Shown here in pieces: positions 1 to 10,483 of a stretch of 44,372 nt of DNA (position 1 is the stretch's first letter; every line of letters starts with the position of its first letter). Below the pieces are notes generated by a model, which searched no databases, was not told the origin of the DNA, and saw only the letters and a list, made by a program, of their open reading frames with translations. The DNA comes from a virus. Both the position numbers and the translations under genes were made by a program. The stretch lies in IMG/VR virus record IMGVR_UViG_3300021378_000047, positions 1 to 44,372 of that record; one strand, given 5' to 3'.

Positions 1-1875
1 TTCCTTCCAATCATTTATGTTAGAAATAATACCAATACCTTTTCCAGCTATATCTTCAAAAGCTCTCATTGCATTACTATTATACCCTCTCTTTAAAGCT
101 CCAAATACACCACCAGTATCAACATCTACAGAACCAAAATCCACTTTATCAAATAATGAATCAGCATCTAATTCTGCATCTGCAAGTAATTGCTGGCTAT
201 TAACCTGTGTTTCTGACTCTAATGGTGTGGGTCCTAAATCAGGAAACCTTTGCTGCAGTTGAGAATCAGCTACGGCTTGTGTATCTGCCATATAATCTGT
301 TTGGTTTTGAAAAACATTGGCTAAATCAAACTCATTAGAAGTAGATTCACCATTTCCAAATTGTTTTTTTGGATTTACACCAGATATTTTATTTTTAAGG
401 GCATCATACACCCCTTGAGCCGAAGAACCTAAATTACCAATATTATCACTAAGCCATTTTTTTCCTTCTTCAACTACATTATTTATTTCTGATTTATTAG
501 TTTCTACATTTGGTGTAGGTAAATTAGATATAGCATCTTTTAAAGTAGGGTTTTCCTTTTGGTATTGAGTCATCCAATTTTGAAAATTGGTTACATTTTC
601 ATCACTTAAATCTAAATTTACTGTATAATCAGCATCAGCATATTTTTTTGCTTTGTTAGCAATTGTTTTATTCTTCAGGTCTCTTAATGATCCATCTTTA
701 AGTCCGTCATTATCTTTATCTTGTCCACCAAATAAAGTTGTACCAAAATCTACTACAGAATTTACTAATGATGCAGGACTAAATCTTTTACCCGTATGAA
801 ATGCAGAAGGTGAAATATAAAAAGGATTATTAATTATACCATCATCATTATCATTTACAACATCTTGACCACCATATAAAATATTATCGTTTGAATCTTT
901 TACAGTAATATTGTTTTTATTAGCAAACCGATATGCTGAATCAATCATTTCATTGCCTGTTTGTGCTTTAGGTACGTCATGAGTATAACCAGCTTCTTTA
1001 AGCCTAAGATGCGTTTCCATATCTTTAGCTCTAATTTTTCTATCACCCTTATACATAAAGTGTGGTTTAAATTCACCACCTTCTTTTTGTTCATTTAACA
1101 ACGCCTTTTTAGCATTATGCTGCGCTTGTGCTTTTGCAATTGCAGCTTGTTGTTGAAGTAGTTTTATTTGAGTTTCAATATCTTGCAATTGTGATTTAGC
1201 ATCTTGATTGTCCCATGGATTATCAGTTAAAATTCTCATTCCATTTTTTTCAGTAATGATATTTCTACCATCTGGTGACAACTTTTGAATTTCAACACCA
1301 TCTTGTGCTTTATTCCATCCAGCAGCATTCTTTGCAAAGTTAGCCATCTTTACTATTCTAGTAGGATATCTATCTTTATTAGCCATAACCTTCTTAGCTG
1401 CTTCCTGAACGCTCATACCACGTGCCTTAGCCCATGCTGTAAACTTACCTTCATTTTCTGGTTTAATCTCTATTCCAGATTTAGCTATTTCAACAGGATC
1501 TATGTTTACATTTAATCCTTCTTGGTCTTCCTGTATTTCTTGTTGTCTTGCTAACTGCTGAGGGTTTTGATTTATTTGTTGGGGAGTAGGATCCGCCACT
1601 TGTTGTTGTTCTTGAATATTTTGAAACAAAACTTGCAGGTCATTTTCTTGATAACCTAAAGACATAAGTGCTTGTACAATAGTATTTTGATCTACTTCTT
1701 GTTGCATTAAACCCATCACAACTTCTTCAGGTTTCCCACCTTGTTCAATAGACTCTTTAAAAAATACACTAACTTGTTGAATGGCTGGATCAACCTGTGG
1801 TTGCTGTTGCATGCCAGGTTCATTAGGAATCATCTGCCCTCCTTGTTGTTTTACACTTATTTTGTTTAAACTCAT
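1..1875 (-). CDS. Q/N-rich virion-associated protein, 3' end cut by window edge
   Basis: An open frame runs from an ATG at 1875 to the left edge (625 codons, no stop), so the C-terminus is missing. The first 120 residues are rich in Q, N and E. Residues 230-265 are a Q/K/A-rich helical, probably coiled-coil stretch. Two short motifs, KAQDG (189-193) and KAQTG (303-307), match motifs in the preceding 409-aa protein. The second half is low-complexity and Asp/Asn-rich. It is the most distal gene of the tail block, after the 2115-aa protein. In crAss-like phages this position is occupied by large cargo proteins ejected with the DNA, so a cargo or internal virion role is possible but inferred. A promoter-like element lies about 20-30 bases upstream of the start. 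Confidence 0.85.
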   Translation of the reverse strand, partial: MSLNKISVKQQGGQMIPNEPGMQQQPQVDPAIQQVSVFFKESIEQGGKPEEVVMGLMQQEVDQNTIVQALMSLGYQENDLQVLFQNIQEQQQVADPTPQQINQNPQQLARQQEIQEDQEGLNVNIDPVEIAKSGIEIKPENEGKFTAWAKARGMSVQEAAKKVMANKDRYPTRIVKMANFAKNAAGWNKAQDGVEIQKLSPDGRNIITEKNGMRILTDNPWDNQDAKSQLQDIETQIKLLQQQAAIAKAQAQHNAKKALLNEQKEGGEFKPHFMYKGDRKIRAKDMETHLRLKEAGYTHDVPKAQTGNEMIDSAYRFANKNNITVKDSNDNILYGGQDVVNDNDDGIINNPFYISPSAFHTGKRFSPASLVNSVVDFGTTLFGGQDKDNDGLKDGSLRDLKNKTIANKAKKYADADYTVNLDLSDENVTNFQNWMTQYQKENPTLKDAISNLPTPNVETNKSEINNVVEEGKKWLSDNIGNLGSSAQGVYDALKNKISGVNPKKQFGNGESTSNEFDLANVFQNQTDYMADTQAVADSQLQQRFPDLGPTPLESETQVNSQQLLADAELDADSLFDKVDFGSVDVDTGGVFGALKRGYNSNAMRAFEDIAGKGIGIISNINDWKE

Positions 1876-1892
1876 TTCAACTATATTATATT

Positions 1893-1905
1893 ATTAATAT
1901 ACAAA
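1893..1905 (-). promoter_or_regulatory. putative late promoter element (TTTGTATATTAAT)
   Basis: On the minus strand this reads TTTGTATATTAAT. It lies in the 61-base gap upstream of the start at 1875. It is one of seven similar elements found in intergenic gaps of this window. Confidence 0.4.
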
Positions 1906-1936
1906 TTATATAAGAGATTTGCTAATCTTTAAAGGT

Positions 1937-3166
1937 TTAAGAAGCAGAAATAACATTGGTAGCAATGTAATTGGCAACACCCATTCCTTGTTCTTTTGCA
2001 TCTTTATAATGCATTCTATTTAGTTTATCAAATATATTTTTTGCAGTTTCACTATCATCAAGACCATTAATATAATTTATATAAATAGTATATGGGTTTG
2101 TGGTTGAACCACCTTGTTGTTTGAATCTTGGATCAAGTATATACTCTCTACCTTTATTATAGGATCCTTCTCTTTGTCTCATGGATTCTGTACATGAAGC
2201 ACACCCACCATCTTGAGCTTTTGGTAATGAACCTCCGTATTCAGCATATCTAATATTATTTTCTTGAGGTGTATCTATTGTTGCTACCTCATTCATTAAT
2301 CTTAAAATTTCTTCATCTTCATATATATCATCTAATTTAAATAAACCATACTCACTTTCTTCTTTAAGTTTTTTTCTTAATTCAAGTAAATCATCTTTAG
2401 TAAAAATCTTGTTAGGATCTATATTATTCTTTTTTCTGAATTTCATTAATTCAGCATAAATCTCTGCAGGAGGCAAATATTCTTCTGTTTTATATCCGCC
2501 TTTTACAGGTATGTTTTTTATAGCTTTATGTATATTAGTTTCTGGAATTGATTCTTTCATATCTTTTCCAGGTAAACCACTTGTTCCAATATCAAACACA
2601 TGGCTTTGTTCATGAATATCAGTATCTTCTTCTTTATTACCTGAGAAGAATCCTGGATCAGAAAAATAAATATTATCAGAAGGAACATACATTCCATTAG
2701 GGGCACCTATTTGCCAATAGCTGGCATCATCATTCCCTGTCTCAACCATTTCTTCTCTAGAAACTTTCTTAACATCATCAAGGCTTTTAAAACCTTTTTC
2801 CATTTGTCCATTACCTAACTGATCTTCAAATTGACCAGTAGCATTACGTGTTCCTATCCAATTTTTAATCCATTCTTTATTTCCATTCTGTGCCATGGGT
2901 ACTTCCATTACTATATCACCTGGAAACTGATATTCATTCTCAGGCATCATCATTTGTGAATTACCTAAATTATCTGTACCCATAATAGGAAAATCCACAT
3001 CTTTCATGCTTATGTTTCCTGACGGAATAAAATTAACTGGATTGGTTTTATCCGGGCTATCATTTCTATAACCCTCTACAGAAAAAACTCCTGTAACGTA
3101 TGTTATTTCTTGATTTGGCCCTCCAGGTAATCCACGGCTTGTTATGTAATTAAAATCTTCTCTCAT
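1937..3166 (-). CDS. putative zincin-like metallopeptidase, virion-associated
   Basis: The 409-aa protein has an HExxH zinc-protease motif, HEQSH, at residues 185-189. A segment about 45 residues downstream (YLPPAEIYAEL, 230-240) contains Glu235, a good candidate for the third zinc ligand of a gluzincin-type site. The N-terminal 180 residues are polar with no recognised domain. The C-terminal part has a helical K/E-rich region (250-290) and a KAQDG motif (316-320) followed by a CxxC pair. A related MAQNG lies at 91-95. It directly follows the 2115-aa tail gene; the ATG shares one base with that gene's stop region, implying translational coupling. Such proteins in Bacteroidota phages sit in the tail or ejected cargo. 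A role in degrading host or receptor protein, or in virion maturation, is inferred. Activity is not shown. Confidence 0.8.
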   Translation of the reverse strand: MREDFNYITSRGLPGGPNQEITYVTGVFSVEGYRNDSPDKTNPVNFIPSGNISMKDVDFPIMGTDNLGNSQMMMPENEYQFPGDIVMEVPMAQNGNKEWIKNWIGTRNATGQFEDQLGNGQMEKGFKSLDDVKKVSREEMVETGNDDASYWQIGAPNGMYVPSDNIYFSDPGFFSGNKEEDTDIHEQSHVFDIGTSGLPGKDMKESIPETNIHKAIKNIPVKGGYKTEEYLPPAEIYAELMKFRKKNNIDPNKIFTKDDLLELRKKLKEESEYGLFKLDDIYEDEEILRLMNEVATIDTPQENNIRYAEYGGSLPKAQDGGCASCTESMRQREGSYNKGREYILDPRFKQQGGSTTNPYTIYINYINGLDDSETAKNIFDKLNRMHYKDAKEQGMGVANYIATNVISAS

Positions 3167-6100
3167 TACCTCATTGATAATTGTAGTTTAGTATTGTTAA
3201 GCCTCAATAGCATTTTTCTATTTGTTGATACATTTTTTCTAAGTATAATGTGATTAGAGTAATGTCTAAACTTTTTACGTTGTGTAGGAGGTTTTTGATA
3301 ATTTAAATTAATTGGATTTAAAGGTCTTATGTAACCATTACAATCTGTATTAAAAATAGATTGTTCAGCATTAGTAAACTCCCCTCTATCATTTGTAATA
3401 TCCCAAAACTGATTAAATCTAAATTTATGTTCTACTTTTGAAACTTCTATATCAATGCTATTACTTCCTATAGTAGGATATTGTAAATTACCCCAAGGAT
3501 TATTAAATGCAGCAATATTCAAATTTAAAGATCCCGATGTTTGATCATTATTATATATAATAGCTGAATCAAAATTAAAATCTAAGTCTTCCCATTTATC
3601 TCCACCACACATATTATATTGTGGATCTCCTTTATAAACATATGTTTCTAGTTGATATTCAAAACTCTTTACAGTATTAACTGATTGGCCTGTATTAGAT
3701 ATTAAATCTATTTCCCATGGATAATCAATATTATAAAAGTTAACAAAAGAATCACACCTAACATTATGTCTCCAAAATCCTCCCACTTCAAAATTTGCTG
3801 GAGTAGATTCATAAGAAAAATAATTACATAATCTAGGATCTGCTTGAGGTGCATCTGCATCAACCATTTGATAAATTAACGGTGCAGTATCTGGACATGT
3901 TCCTGTCTCAGTAACAACAGAACCAGGTAATGTACTTGGTGGACACTGACATGAAACTCTTCTACAAATTGGAGGTGTAATGTCATCACATGTGCCTGTA
4001 CTTTCAGTATAAGCTGTTGTTGTAGGATTTTGAAATACTTTAGTATATCCAGCAGGACAATCACAAACAAATGGGGTACCGCACACATTTGCTGTTAATT
4101 CAGATGCAACAACACTCCAATTGGTAATTGGATATGTTGAAGAAATTTGTGATTGAATTCCATACATATATTGACTTGTAGATATTCCCGCTGTGCCTGC
4201 TTGAATTGTTATATTATTAAGAAGTTCATTAGTTTGACAAGCAATTTGATTCATCACAGGACTATCTGAATCACCATTAGGATATGGTGAATTTATACCA
4301 CAAAATACTGCATACATATACTGAAAACTTGGCCCTGCGCCATCTACAGATGCGTTTGGTGATTGGAATGAACATTGATTTCCTGGTGTACCTCCTGTAT
4401 CTGTAACTGTAATAACTACTCTTCTATATGTTGAATCATTAGATCTGGCAGGATATTGTGATGCATATTCTGATTGGTTAACATCTGATGCTAATGTAAC
4501 ACCAGTTTGCATTCCTAAAGGTATATTTGTACCACCACTTATCCAGTTAGCTAAATAATAACTCTCAACATGATTTACACCATTTTGACCTAATAAACTT
4601 GTACCTTCCATACTAAAAGAAGAAGTATACCCCGGATTACTTGGATCGTTCCATACACGTGCTGTACCACTCCATGATGCAAATCCTATCTGCATAGTAC
4701 CATTAGCTAATGCTGCTTGAATATCTGCATTGCCCACAAAAGATTTAACCCATTCTAGCTGAGCATAAGCTCTATCATTAGTATCTGTTGGATCACCCGT
4801 ACTTCCTGATACATCAACTGTAATTACCATATCAATTAAACATGCTGACGCACCACCTGTTGTAGTTGATGCTATATTTTCTACTGTAACTGTAGATGGT
4901 ACTGTTTGATTAATTCCTCTTTCACATAAACCATTTGCAGCGTTATAATTATACCCAGGAGGACATTGTGGATCTGTTACTGTAGTTTTATTAGTAGTAA
5001 AAAAATGATTAATACTAGGTAAAGCTAATTGTGGATGCCAATCATGAAATGATATCCAAGCTTTAGATTTAGGGTCATAACTTATAGTCCATGAACAATC
5101 ATCAAAGTATAATGGATCTCCTATATCTACAGGAATTCGTATTTTTTGATTTGTTAAAATTTCTACTGGTTTTGTATTTCTATCTATAAATGTAGCACTT
5201 GCTATAAATTCAGGCTTAAGTTGATAATCCTTTTTCATAAAATAAACAATATCATCAACTGAATCATACATAACTTGACAACCAACGCCATGTACGGGAT
5301 TATCTGTCCAAACAGAAGTTTCTGAATTTGGAAATTGTTTTATAAATCTGGATGGTAAATATTTAGCAAACCACCATTTCATTCCATTATTAGATATAGG
5401 GTCTAAACCTTTACCACCATATTGAAATATTTTTCCTTGTTGTTGAGATATAAAAAACAACCCTAGAGGCGTATTTATAACTCCTCTTAAACTCTCACAA
5501 GATCCATACTCATTTGAAATATCAGCATTTGCAATATTTTGAAATGGTTGACTAAATAATTTACCATCTCCAATAGTTACATTTAGATCAGAACCTAACT
5601 TTAAAGTATCTAAGCCTTGAAACATTTGTGGAGATAAATGTGGAAAAAATACTATTGCACCACTTTTACTAATAGGTTTAATTACACTTACATCATTTTT
5701 AAAATCTTTATAGTTAAAGTTTAAAAAGACTCTCCAAAAATCTTTTTTGTTTTCATATTGTGCTTGTAATGAATATATTAATCTTTTTGGATATGAAGTA
5801 TAACATGTTTCAGAAATTAAAGGATCATAATATAATGGTTGTACTTCACCAAATGAACCCAATTGCGTTGGAAATTTACCTGGACTTAATGATTCATCAT
5901 ATTTATAAAAGTTATCTTTCTTTTCTATTTGAGCATGAAATAATTCATCTATATCATTATAATCATTTACACTATAAAATCTTTTTGAAGGTTCATCTTC
6001 ATAATCTCTTTGTGATAAGTTTATTTCTGACTCAACAAAAAAGTCAGTAATCCCATTAACATGAGTATACATATATGCAAATTCCATTGCAAATGCAGGA

Positions 6101-9100
6101 TTAGGATCACTTGAACTACCAAATATTTGAGATAAAGCAGAGCTGCATGAATCATTCCCTCTATCTAAATAATATAAATCACCAGGATATTTATTGTCTA
6201 CCGCATTTTCGCTTGCAAAACCAAAGGTTGCTATTTCCGATGCTAAAACACTCATATCAAATTTTTGAGAGTTAAGCCAATATCTTGGGTATGGTATATT
6301 TACGTATAAAGAATAATCATATGTAAAGCTATTTGGTTGACCCATTAAATAATCTGTAAATATTGGCATAATACATTTTTCTGTATATCTACCTATAAAT
6401 GTATCACCTGCAAAAATAGGTTTGCTTTTATACAAAAATTGATCAGGTTTTGTAGGATCCAACAATTCTACACAACCCCTCATTTGTACTTGCTTTATAC
6501 CTGCAAGTTGACCATATTGATTATCAAAATTAAACTTAAGAGCACCATAATGAGCTGATATAGAAGTTTTTCTATTTGTCCTTGGATCTAATAAATATTC
6601 ATCGGAAAAAGTATTTGCTGATGTATTTGAATACTCACCTTGCGCATTCAAAAATAAATTCATATCTCCGCCTATTACATATCTTGATGTATCTTGTACA
6701 ATAGGATCCTGTATTGGTTTATCTAAACTAACAGCAACTGTTGTAGGTCTAAATAAATTATTTATTTTAAATTTACCTTCATCAAATGTTTGAAATGACT
6801 GACCTATATAATTTGATGAGTTGTTTTTAATTCTCCACAATCCGTTTGTTTGATTGTTAAAATCTGTAAATTGCCCATATGAATTAAACTTCCAAGAAAA
6901 TGACGAATAATTAACAAAGTTATAAAATAAGTCAATTATTTCATTTCCTCCTATTGCTATATTAGTTTGTGCTGTCACAAGTCCAACGACTGCTTTAGCA
7001 AATATAGGTAAATTAGAAAGAGATGTATCCTTACTTTGTTCAATATCAAGCGTACCAGCAATTACACCCGGAGCTATTGCTGTATTAGTAGCTGCAATTG
7101 TTTGTATCTTTTCTAAAACATATTTAGCCGTACCACCCGTATATATGTCATCTACAGCTCCTAATGTTTCATAAAGCACATCTATAGCAATTTGAGCTCC
7201 TGTTGTTAAATTAGTTGCAATTTGACCTGCAGTTATATATCCAGCCAAAAGTGCGGGTGCTGTTGTAACTCCAGTAGCAACACCGGCAATTGCACCAACA
7301 GCACCAGCACTATCATAATGTCCACCTGGAGAAGATTGTGTTTTAGACTCAGTTCCTCTAATTTGATGTAGTGCATAACCAAGCCCCATTATAGAAGCTA
7401 TTAACCCAGCACTACCTCTTAATAATTTAAACTGAGGATGATCTTCTGAAGGTTTAAAATAACCAGATGAGTTACCACTTAACTGCCCGTAAATTTTAGT
7501 TTCAGAAGCATTTAAAAATGGTTGAGTAAACATTAAATCTGGTGAATGAAATGTAAATACTTTTCTTGAAAATCCACTTGGCTCACCGTTAACATCAGGC
7601 CTATCACCTAATGCACGAAATGTACCAACTGATTGACCAAAATCATCACAACCATCTGTTCTTTTTAATGAACCAGCGTTTAAACCATCATGAAAATATA
7701 CATCCGGTCTTAAATCATTATAAGGATAATTAGGGTATAATCCTTGTACGCTACCCCCTATTAAATTTTCTGAATTAGGGACAGTATATTTACGCATATT
7801 TTTAAATATGCCTTTACCCAATATTGATTTAGCACCTAATCTAGAACCTCTTAGTATTTCATATCCTACTACATTTTGAATATAAGTTCCATCATTATAT
7901 TTAGGACGACCAATGTTTTCAAACTCAACACCAAGTACATTAATTTCATCACCTGCTGTACTTGTTAAATGTAATGGGGATGACGCACCTCCAATAGATT
8001 CATCTGGCATTTTGTGATGTCTTATTGGTTTACCACATAAATTTCCCCAAATATCGGGTTTGTTACTGGGATATAATTCTGTAGATTCCCAGTACCCCAT
8101 TTCTCCTCTTGCAATAATTCTAGTGCCATCTTCTAAATATTCTGCAATACCTTGTTGTGTAATACCTGCTGTATTATAAACTTTATATAACGGATCACCA
8201 TCAACATCTAATACATTATCTCCAAAAATAATTTCGTTTTCTAAATATGTATTACCATTATCTGTAGTATAGTTACGTGGAGCTCTACCAGGTATATGAT
8301 ATGATGATGACCTTTCACCTGTATTATATATCCATCTTATAAAAAAAGCATATTGCTCATCGCGCAAAAAATTAAATCTATTACCACCTTTTGAATAATA
8401 ACTTGAAGGTACAGAATTAATAACCCAATTAACTTTAATTTCATTTGCTATTGGTTGATAATTAAAATCAAACTGTTCTGTTGGTCCTTGTCTAAGCAAC
8501 CAATCATTAACAACAAACATAGACTCTGATTTTTCATAAGCAGGACTACGTAAAGGTATTTTTTCTAAATCTATAGCCATCAATGATGGATCAATATAAT
8601 CAACATTTATACTTTTTTGTTGCGTGCTGTAATAACCTATTTTTTTTGCAGATGTTTGACCTTGGTTTCTTCTTAATAATACTAATTCAAAATATTCATA
8701 ATCTTCATCTAAATTAGATAAACTTATATCTAGTGAACCATTTCCACCATCATGGCTCCATAATGTTTGTATATTTGATACACCTATATAATCAGTTACA
8801 GTTTGTTCATTTTCTACATATGCAATAAATGCTTGATAAGATCCATTAGCAAGTAAACCACCGTCAATAGATTTATCTAATTTAACACACGGTGTATCCA
8901 ATAAAGGAGCCAACCTAATTTGTTCACAATCTAATTCTTTTGGTTCTATATCTTCGTATCTTACACATGAATCACCGTTTATATCTGGTCCAGATACTTG
9001 AATTTGCTTATAAGGAATATTATCTATATTTAATGATCTTGATGGATTATTACCATCATCCCAATATACCTCCCAGCTACAATCAAAATTTTCTTTTGCA

Positions 9101-9513
9101 GCTCCTGTAATTAAATATTTTCTATTAAAGTTTAAACACGGATCATTAACTAATGTAGTATATTTACATTCACTGTCATCAAATGTACCTATTTCACTAT
9201 TTATATCATCTGTAGAGTATACCACCCATTCATCACCATATCTATGTATAGCACCAATAACTGTATACGGTATAACTCCACATAATAAATTTGATGGTTC
9301 ATTACCTATTACACCCAAATCACCATCCTCTGAATTATTTACAACATTACGAGCATGCCACCAAGATTGATCATTTTCCAGTGATGGTGTAATATCTTTA
9401 TTCATCCCTTTAATAAAGGAATTTGTTTCTATAGATAAACTGTTTTGTGATCTAGTCTGTGCACCAGATGCTCTACGGTTACTATTAGAAGAAGATGTTT
9501 TCTTTTTTGCCAT
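3166..9513 (-). CDS. giant tail protein (muzzle/tail-stabilisation type) with inserted VWA domain
   Basis: At 2115 aa this is the largest gene in the window. After a basic Ser-rich start (1-25), the segment around 30-90 (FIKGMNKDITPSL, then WWHARNVVNNSEDGDLGVIGNE) resembles the start of P22 gp10-like and T7 gp12-like beta-propeller tail proteins and the muzzle proteins of crAss-like phages. Residues about 700-850 are hydrophobic and Ala/Gly/Thr-rich, as if membrane-active or buried. Near the C-terminus, between two CP(P/A)GY cysteine motifs, lies a von Willebrand A domain (about 1555-1810) with the MIDAS motif DVSGS (Asp1567, Ser1569, Ser1571). It follows two ring/tube-like genes, as expected for a distal tail component. 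Host-surface contact by the VWA part is inference. Confidence 0.85.
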   Translation of the reverse strand: MAKKKTSSSNSNRRASGAQTRSQNSLSIETNSFIKGMNKDITPSLENDQSWWHARNVVNNSEDGDLGVIGNEPSNLLCGVIPYTVIGAIHRYGDEWVVYSTDDINSEIGTFDDSECKYTTLVNDPCLNFNRKYLITGAAKENFDCSWEVYWDDGNNPSRSLNIDNIPYKQIQVSGPDINGDSCVRYEDIEPKELDCEQIRLAPLLDTPCVKLDKSIDGGLLANGSYQAFIAYVENEQTVTDYIGVSNIQTLWSHDGGNGSLDISLSNLDEDYEYFELVLLRRNQGQTSAKKIGYYSTQQKSINVDYIDPSLMAIDLEKIPLRSPAYEKSESMFVVNDWLLRQGPTEQFDFNYQPIANEIKVNWVINSVPSSYYSKGGNRFNFLRDEQYAFFIRWIYNTGERSSSYHIPGRAPRNYTTDNGNTYLENEIIFGDNVLDVDGDPLYKVYNTAGITQQGIAEYLEDGTRIIARGEMGYWESTELYPSNKPDIWGNLCGKPIRHHKMPDESIGGASSPLHLTSTAGDEINVLGVEFENIGRPKYNDGTYIQNVVGYEILRGSRLGAKSILGKGIFKNMRKYTVPNSENLIGGSVQGLYPNYPYNDLRPDVYFHDGLNAGSLKRTDGCDDFGQSVGTFRALGDRPDVNGEPSGFSRKVFTFHSPDLMFTQPFLNASETKIYGQLSGNSSGYFKPSEDHPQFKLLRGSAGLIASIMGLGYALHQIRGTESKTQSSPGGHYDSAGAVGAIAGVATGVTTAPALLAGYITAGQIATNLTTGAQIAIDVLYETLGAVDDIYTGGTAKYVLEKIQTIAATNTAIAPGVIAGTLDIEQSKDTSLSNLPIFAKAVVGLVTAQTNIAIGGNEIIDLFYNFVNYSSFSWKFNSYGQFTDFNNQTNGLWRIKNNSSNYIGQSFQTFDEGKFKINNLFRPTTVAVSLDKPIQDPIVQDTSRYVIGGDMNLFLNAQGEYSNTSANTFSDEYLLDPRTNRKTSISAHYGALKFNFDNQYGQLAGIKQVQMRGCVELLDPTKPDQFLYKSKPIFAGDTFIGRYTEKCIMPIFTDYLMGQPNSFTYDYSLYVNIPYPRYWLNSQKFDMSVLASEIATFGFASENAVDNKYPGDLYYLDRGNDSCSSALSQIFGSSSDPNPAFAMEFAYMYTHVNGITDFFVESEINLSQRDYEDEPSKRFYSVNDYNDIDELFHAQIEKKDNFYKYDESLSPGKFPTQLGSFGEVQPLYYDPLISETCYTSYPKRLIYSLQAQYENKKDFWRVFLNFNYKDFKNDVSVIKPISKSGAIVFFPHLSPQMFQGLDTLKLGSDLNVTIGDGKLFSQPFQNIANADISNEYGSCESLRGVINTPLGLFFISQQQGKIFQYGGKGLDPISNNGMKWWFAKYLPSRFIKQFPNSETSVWTDNPVHGVGCQVMYDSVDDIVYFMKKDYQLKPEFIASATFIDRNTKPVEILTNQKIRIPVDIGDPLYFDDCSWTISYDPKSKAWISFHDWHPQLALPSINHFFTTNKTTVTDPQCPPGYNYNAANGLCERGINQTVPSTVTVENIASTTTGGASACLIDMVITVDVSGSTGDPTDTNDRAYAQLEWVKSFVGNADIQAALANGTMQIGFASWSGTARVWNDPSNPGYTSSFSMEGTSLLGQNGVNHVESYYLANWISGGTNIPLGMQTGVTLASDVNQSEYASQYPARSNDSTYRRVVITVTDTGGTPGNQCSFQSPNASVDGAGPSFQYMYAVFCGINSPYPNGDSDSPVMNQIACQTNELLNNITIQAGTAGISTSQYMYGIQSQISSTYPITNWSVVASELTANVCGTPFVCDCPAGYTKVFQNPTTTAYTESTGTCDDITPPICRRVSCQCPPSTLPGSVVTETGTCPDTAPLIYQMVDADAPQADPRLCNYFSYESTPANFEVGGFWRHNVRCDSFVNFYNIDYPWEIDLISNTGQSVNTVKSFEYQLETYVYKGDPQYNMCGGDKWEDLDFNFDSAIIYNNDQTSGSLNLNIAAFNNPWGNLQYPTIGSNSIDIEVSKVEHKFRFNQFWDITNDRGEFTNAEQSIFNTDCNGYIRPLNPINLNYQKPPTQRKKFRHYSNHIILRKNVSTNRKMLLRLNNTKLQLSMR

Positions 9514-9527
9514 AATAGATTACGTAT

Positions 9528-10481
9528 TTAACAAGTTGGACATGAAGCTGATGCTGATGTGCTAGCAACTGCATTTGGAGCTGATACTATTTTTGGTTGT
9601 ACAGGTGCATAACTCAAAAACATATTATAATAATTATGATATTGAGCTCTTCTATTCATAGTCCATACTTTCCTCATTTCTTTAAAATCCGGTGTATTAA
9701 CAAAAGTAAGTGCGTTATTTCTTGCCCCTCTCAATCTTCCCTCAATTAAATTCAATTGTTGAGAAACGTTCTCTCCTTGCCAAACCATGTTTTCTAATAT
9801 TCTTTGTTTAACAGCATATTCATAATACTCATTACAATACGGATGATCTAGAACTAATAAGTCACCCGTACTATCTTCCATTGCTCCTTGATAACTTAAA
9901 TATACTTTTCCCGTTTTAAATGTTGTAATTAAATATCCATCTCTAACTTCTGCAATGTCTAATGCTTGAGCACCTAAACTAGGACAATAACATACAGCAT
10001 CATTAACATCTTGTATTCTTAATTGAGTCCAATGATCAAAGCACCTATATTGATCAGGACCTATTTTTTGAACTAACTGATAGTTTTTATTATCATTGCA
10101 TGTTTTAATCACACATACATCTTTACATGTATCATCTGTACTGCAAGGAGACTTTTCTCCTGGTGCTGGTACATAAGGCACATCATTAAACGTTTCTACA
10201 TGAGTTCCGGAAGGCATTGATGCATTTATTTTATAACTACCGCATCTAAATGCATAATTAACATATTTAAAATCTGATGGTAATTGACCACGCCCATGTT
10301 CAATATCTACAATAACTTGTTTTGTTCTATGTATTTTCAGACCTAAATCATAATTAACCCTTTGTGCAACTTTAATTAATTGCTGAGGTTCAATCATACC
10401 TTCAAGTGCATATGTTGAAAAGTCAATAGATATATCATCCATTAACTGACTAAAAGTTCTGTATTTCTGTGATACTCCCAT
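9528..10481 (-). CDS. tail tube/ring protein, probable tail-tubular type
   Basis: The 317-aa protein sits directly upstream of the 2115-aa tail gene and 2 bases after the 222-aa gene. Its N-terminus (about 25-90) has a helical segment ending in VAQRVNYDLGLKI, then a beta-rich part. The C-terminal third has a helical pattern (EYYEYAVKQRILENMVW). The Cys-rich middle (about 115-170, at least seven Cys) is unusual. Order and overall shape fit the ring/tail-tube proteins that join portal and nozzle in podoviruses (T7 gp11/P22 gp4 or crAss ring-protein analogues). That function is inferred from position; I see no catalytic motif. It ends in a Ser/Ala/Cys-rich tail. Confidence 0.8.
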   Translation of the reverse strand: MGVSQKYRTFSQLMDDISIDFSTYALEGMIEPQQLIKVAQRVNYDLGLKIHRTKQVIVDIEHGRGQLPSDFKYVNYAFRCGSYKINASMPSGTHVETFNDVPYVPAPGEKSPCSTDDTCKDVCVIKTCNDNKNYQLVQKIGPDQYRCFDHWTQLRIQDVNDAVCYCPSLGAQALDIAEVRDGYLITTFKTGKVYLSYQGAMEDSTGDLLVLDHPYCNEYYEYAVKQRILENMVWQGENVSQQLNLIEGRLRGARNNALTFVNTPDFKEMRKVWTMNRRAQYHNYYNMFLSYAPVQPKIVSAPNAVASTSASASCPTC

Positions 10482-10483
10482 TA

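Noticed and set aside
1285-1515. Plus-strand open frame opposite the left-edge gene
   Set aside because: It is a shadow of the long minus-strand gene, which has a clear protein-like composition and start.
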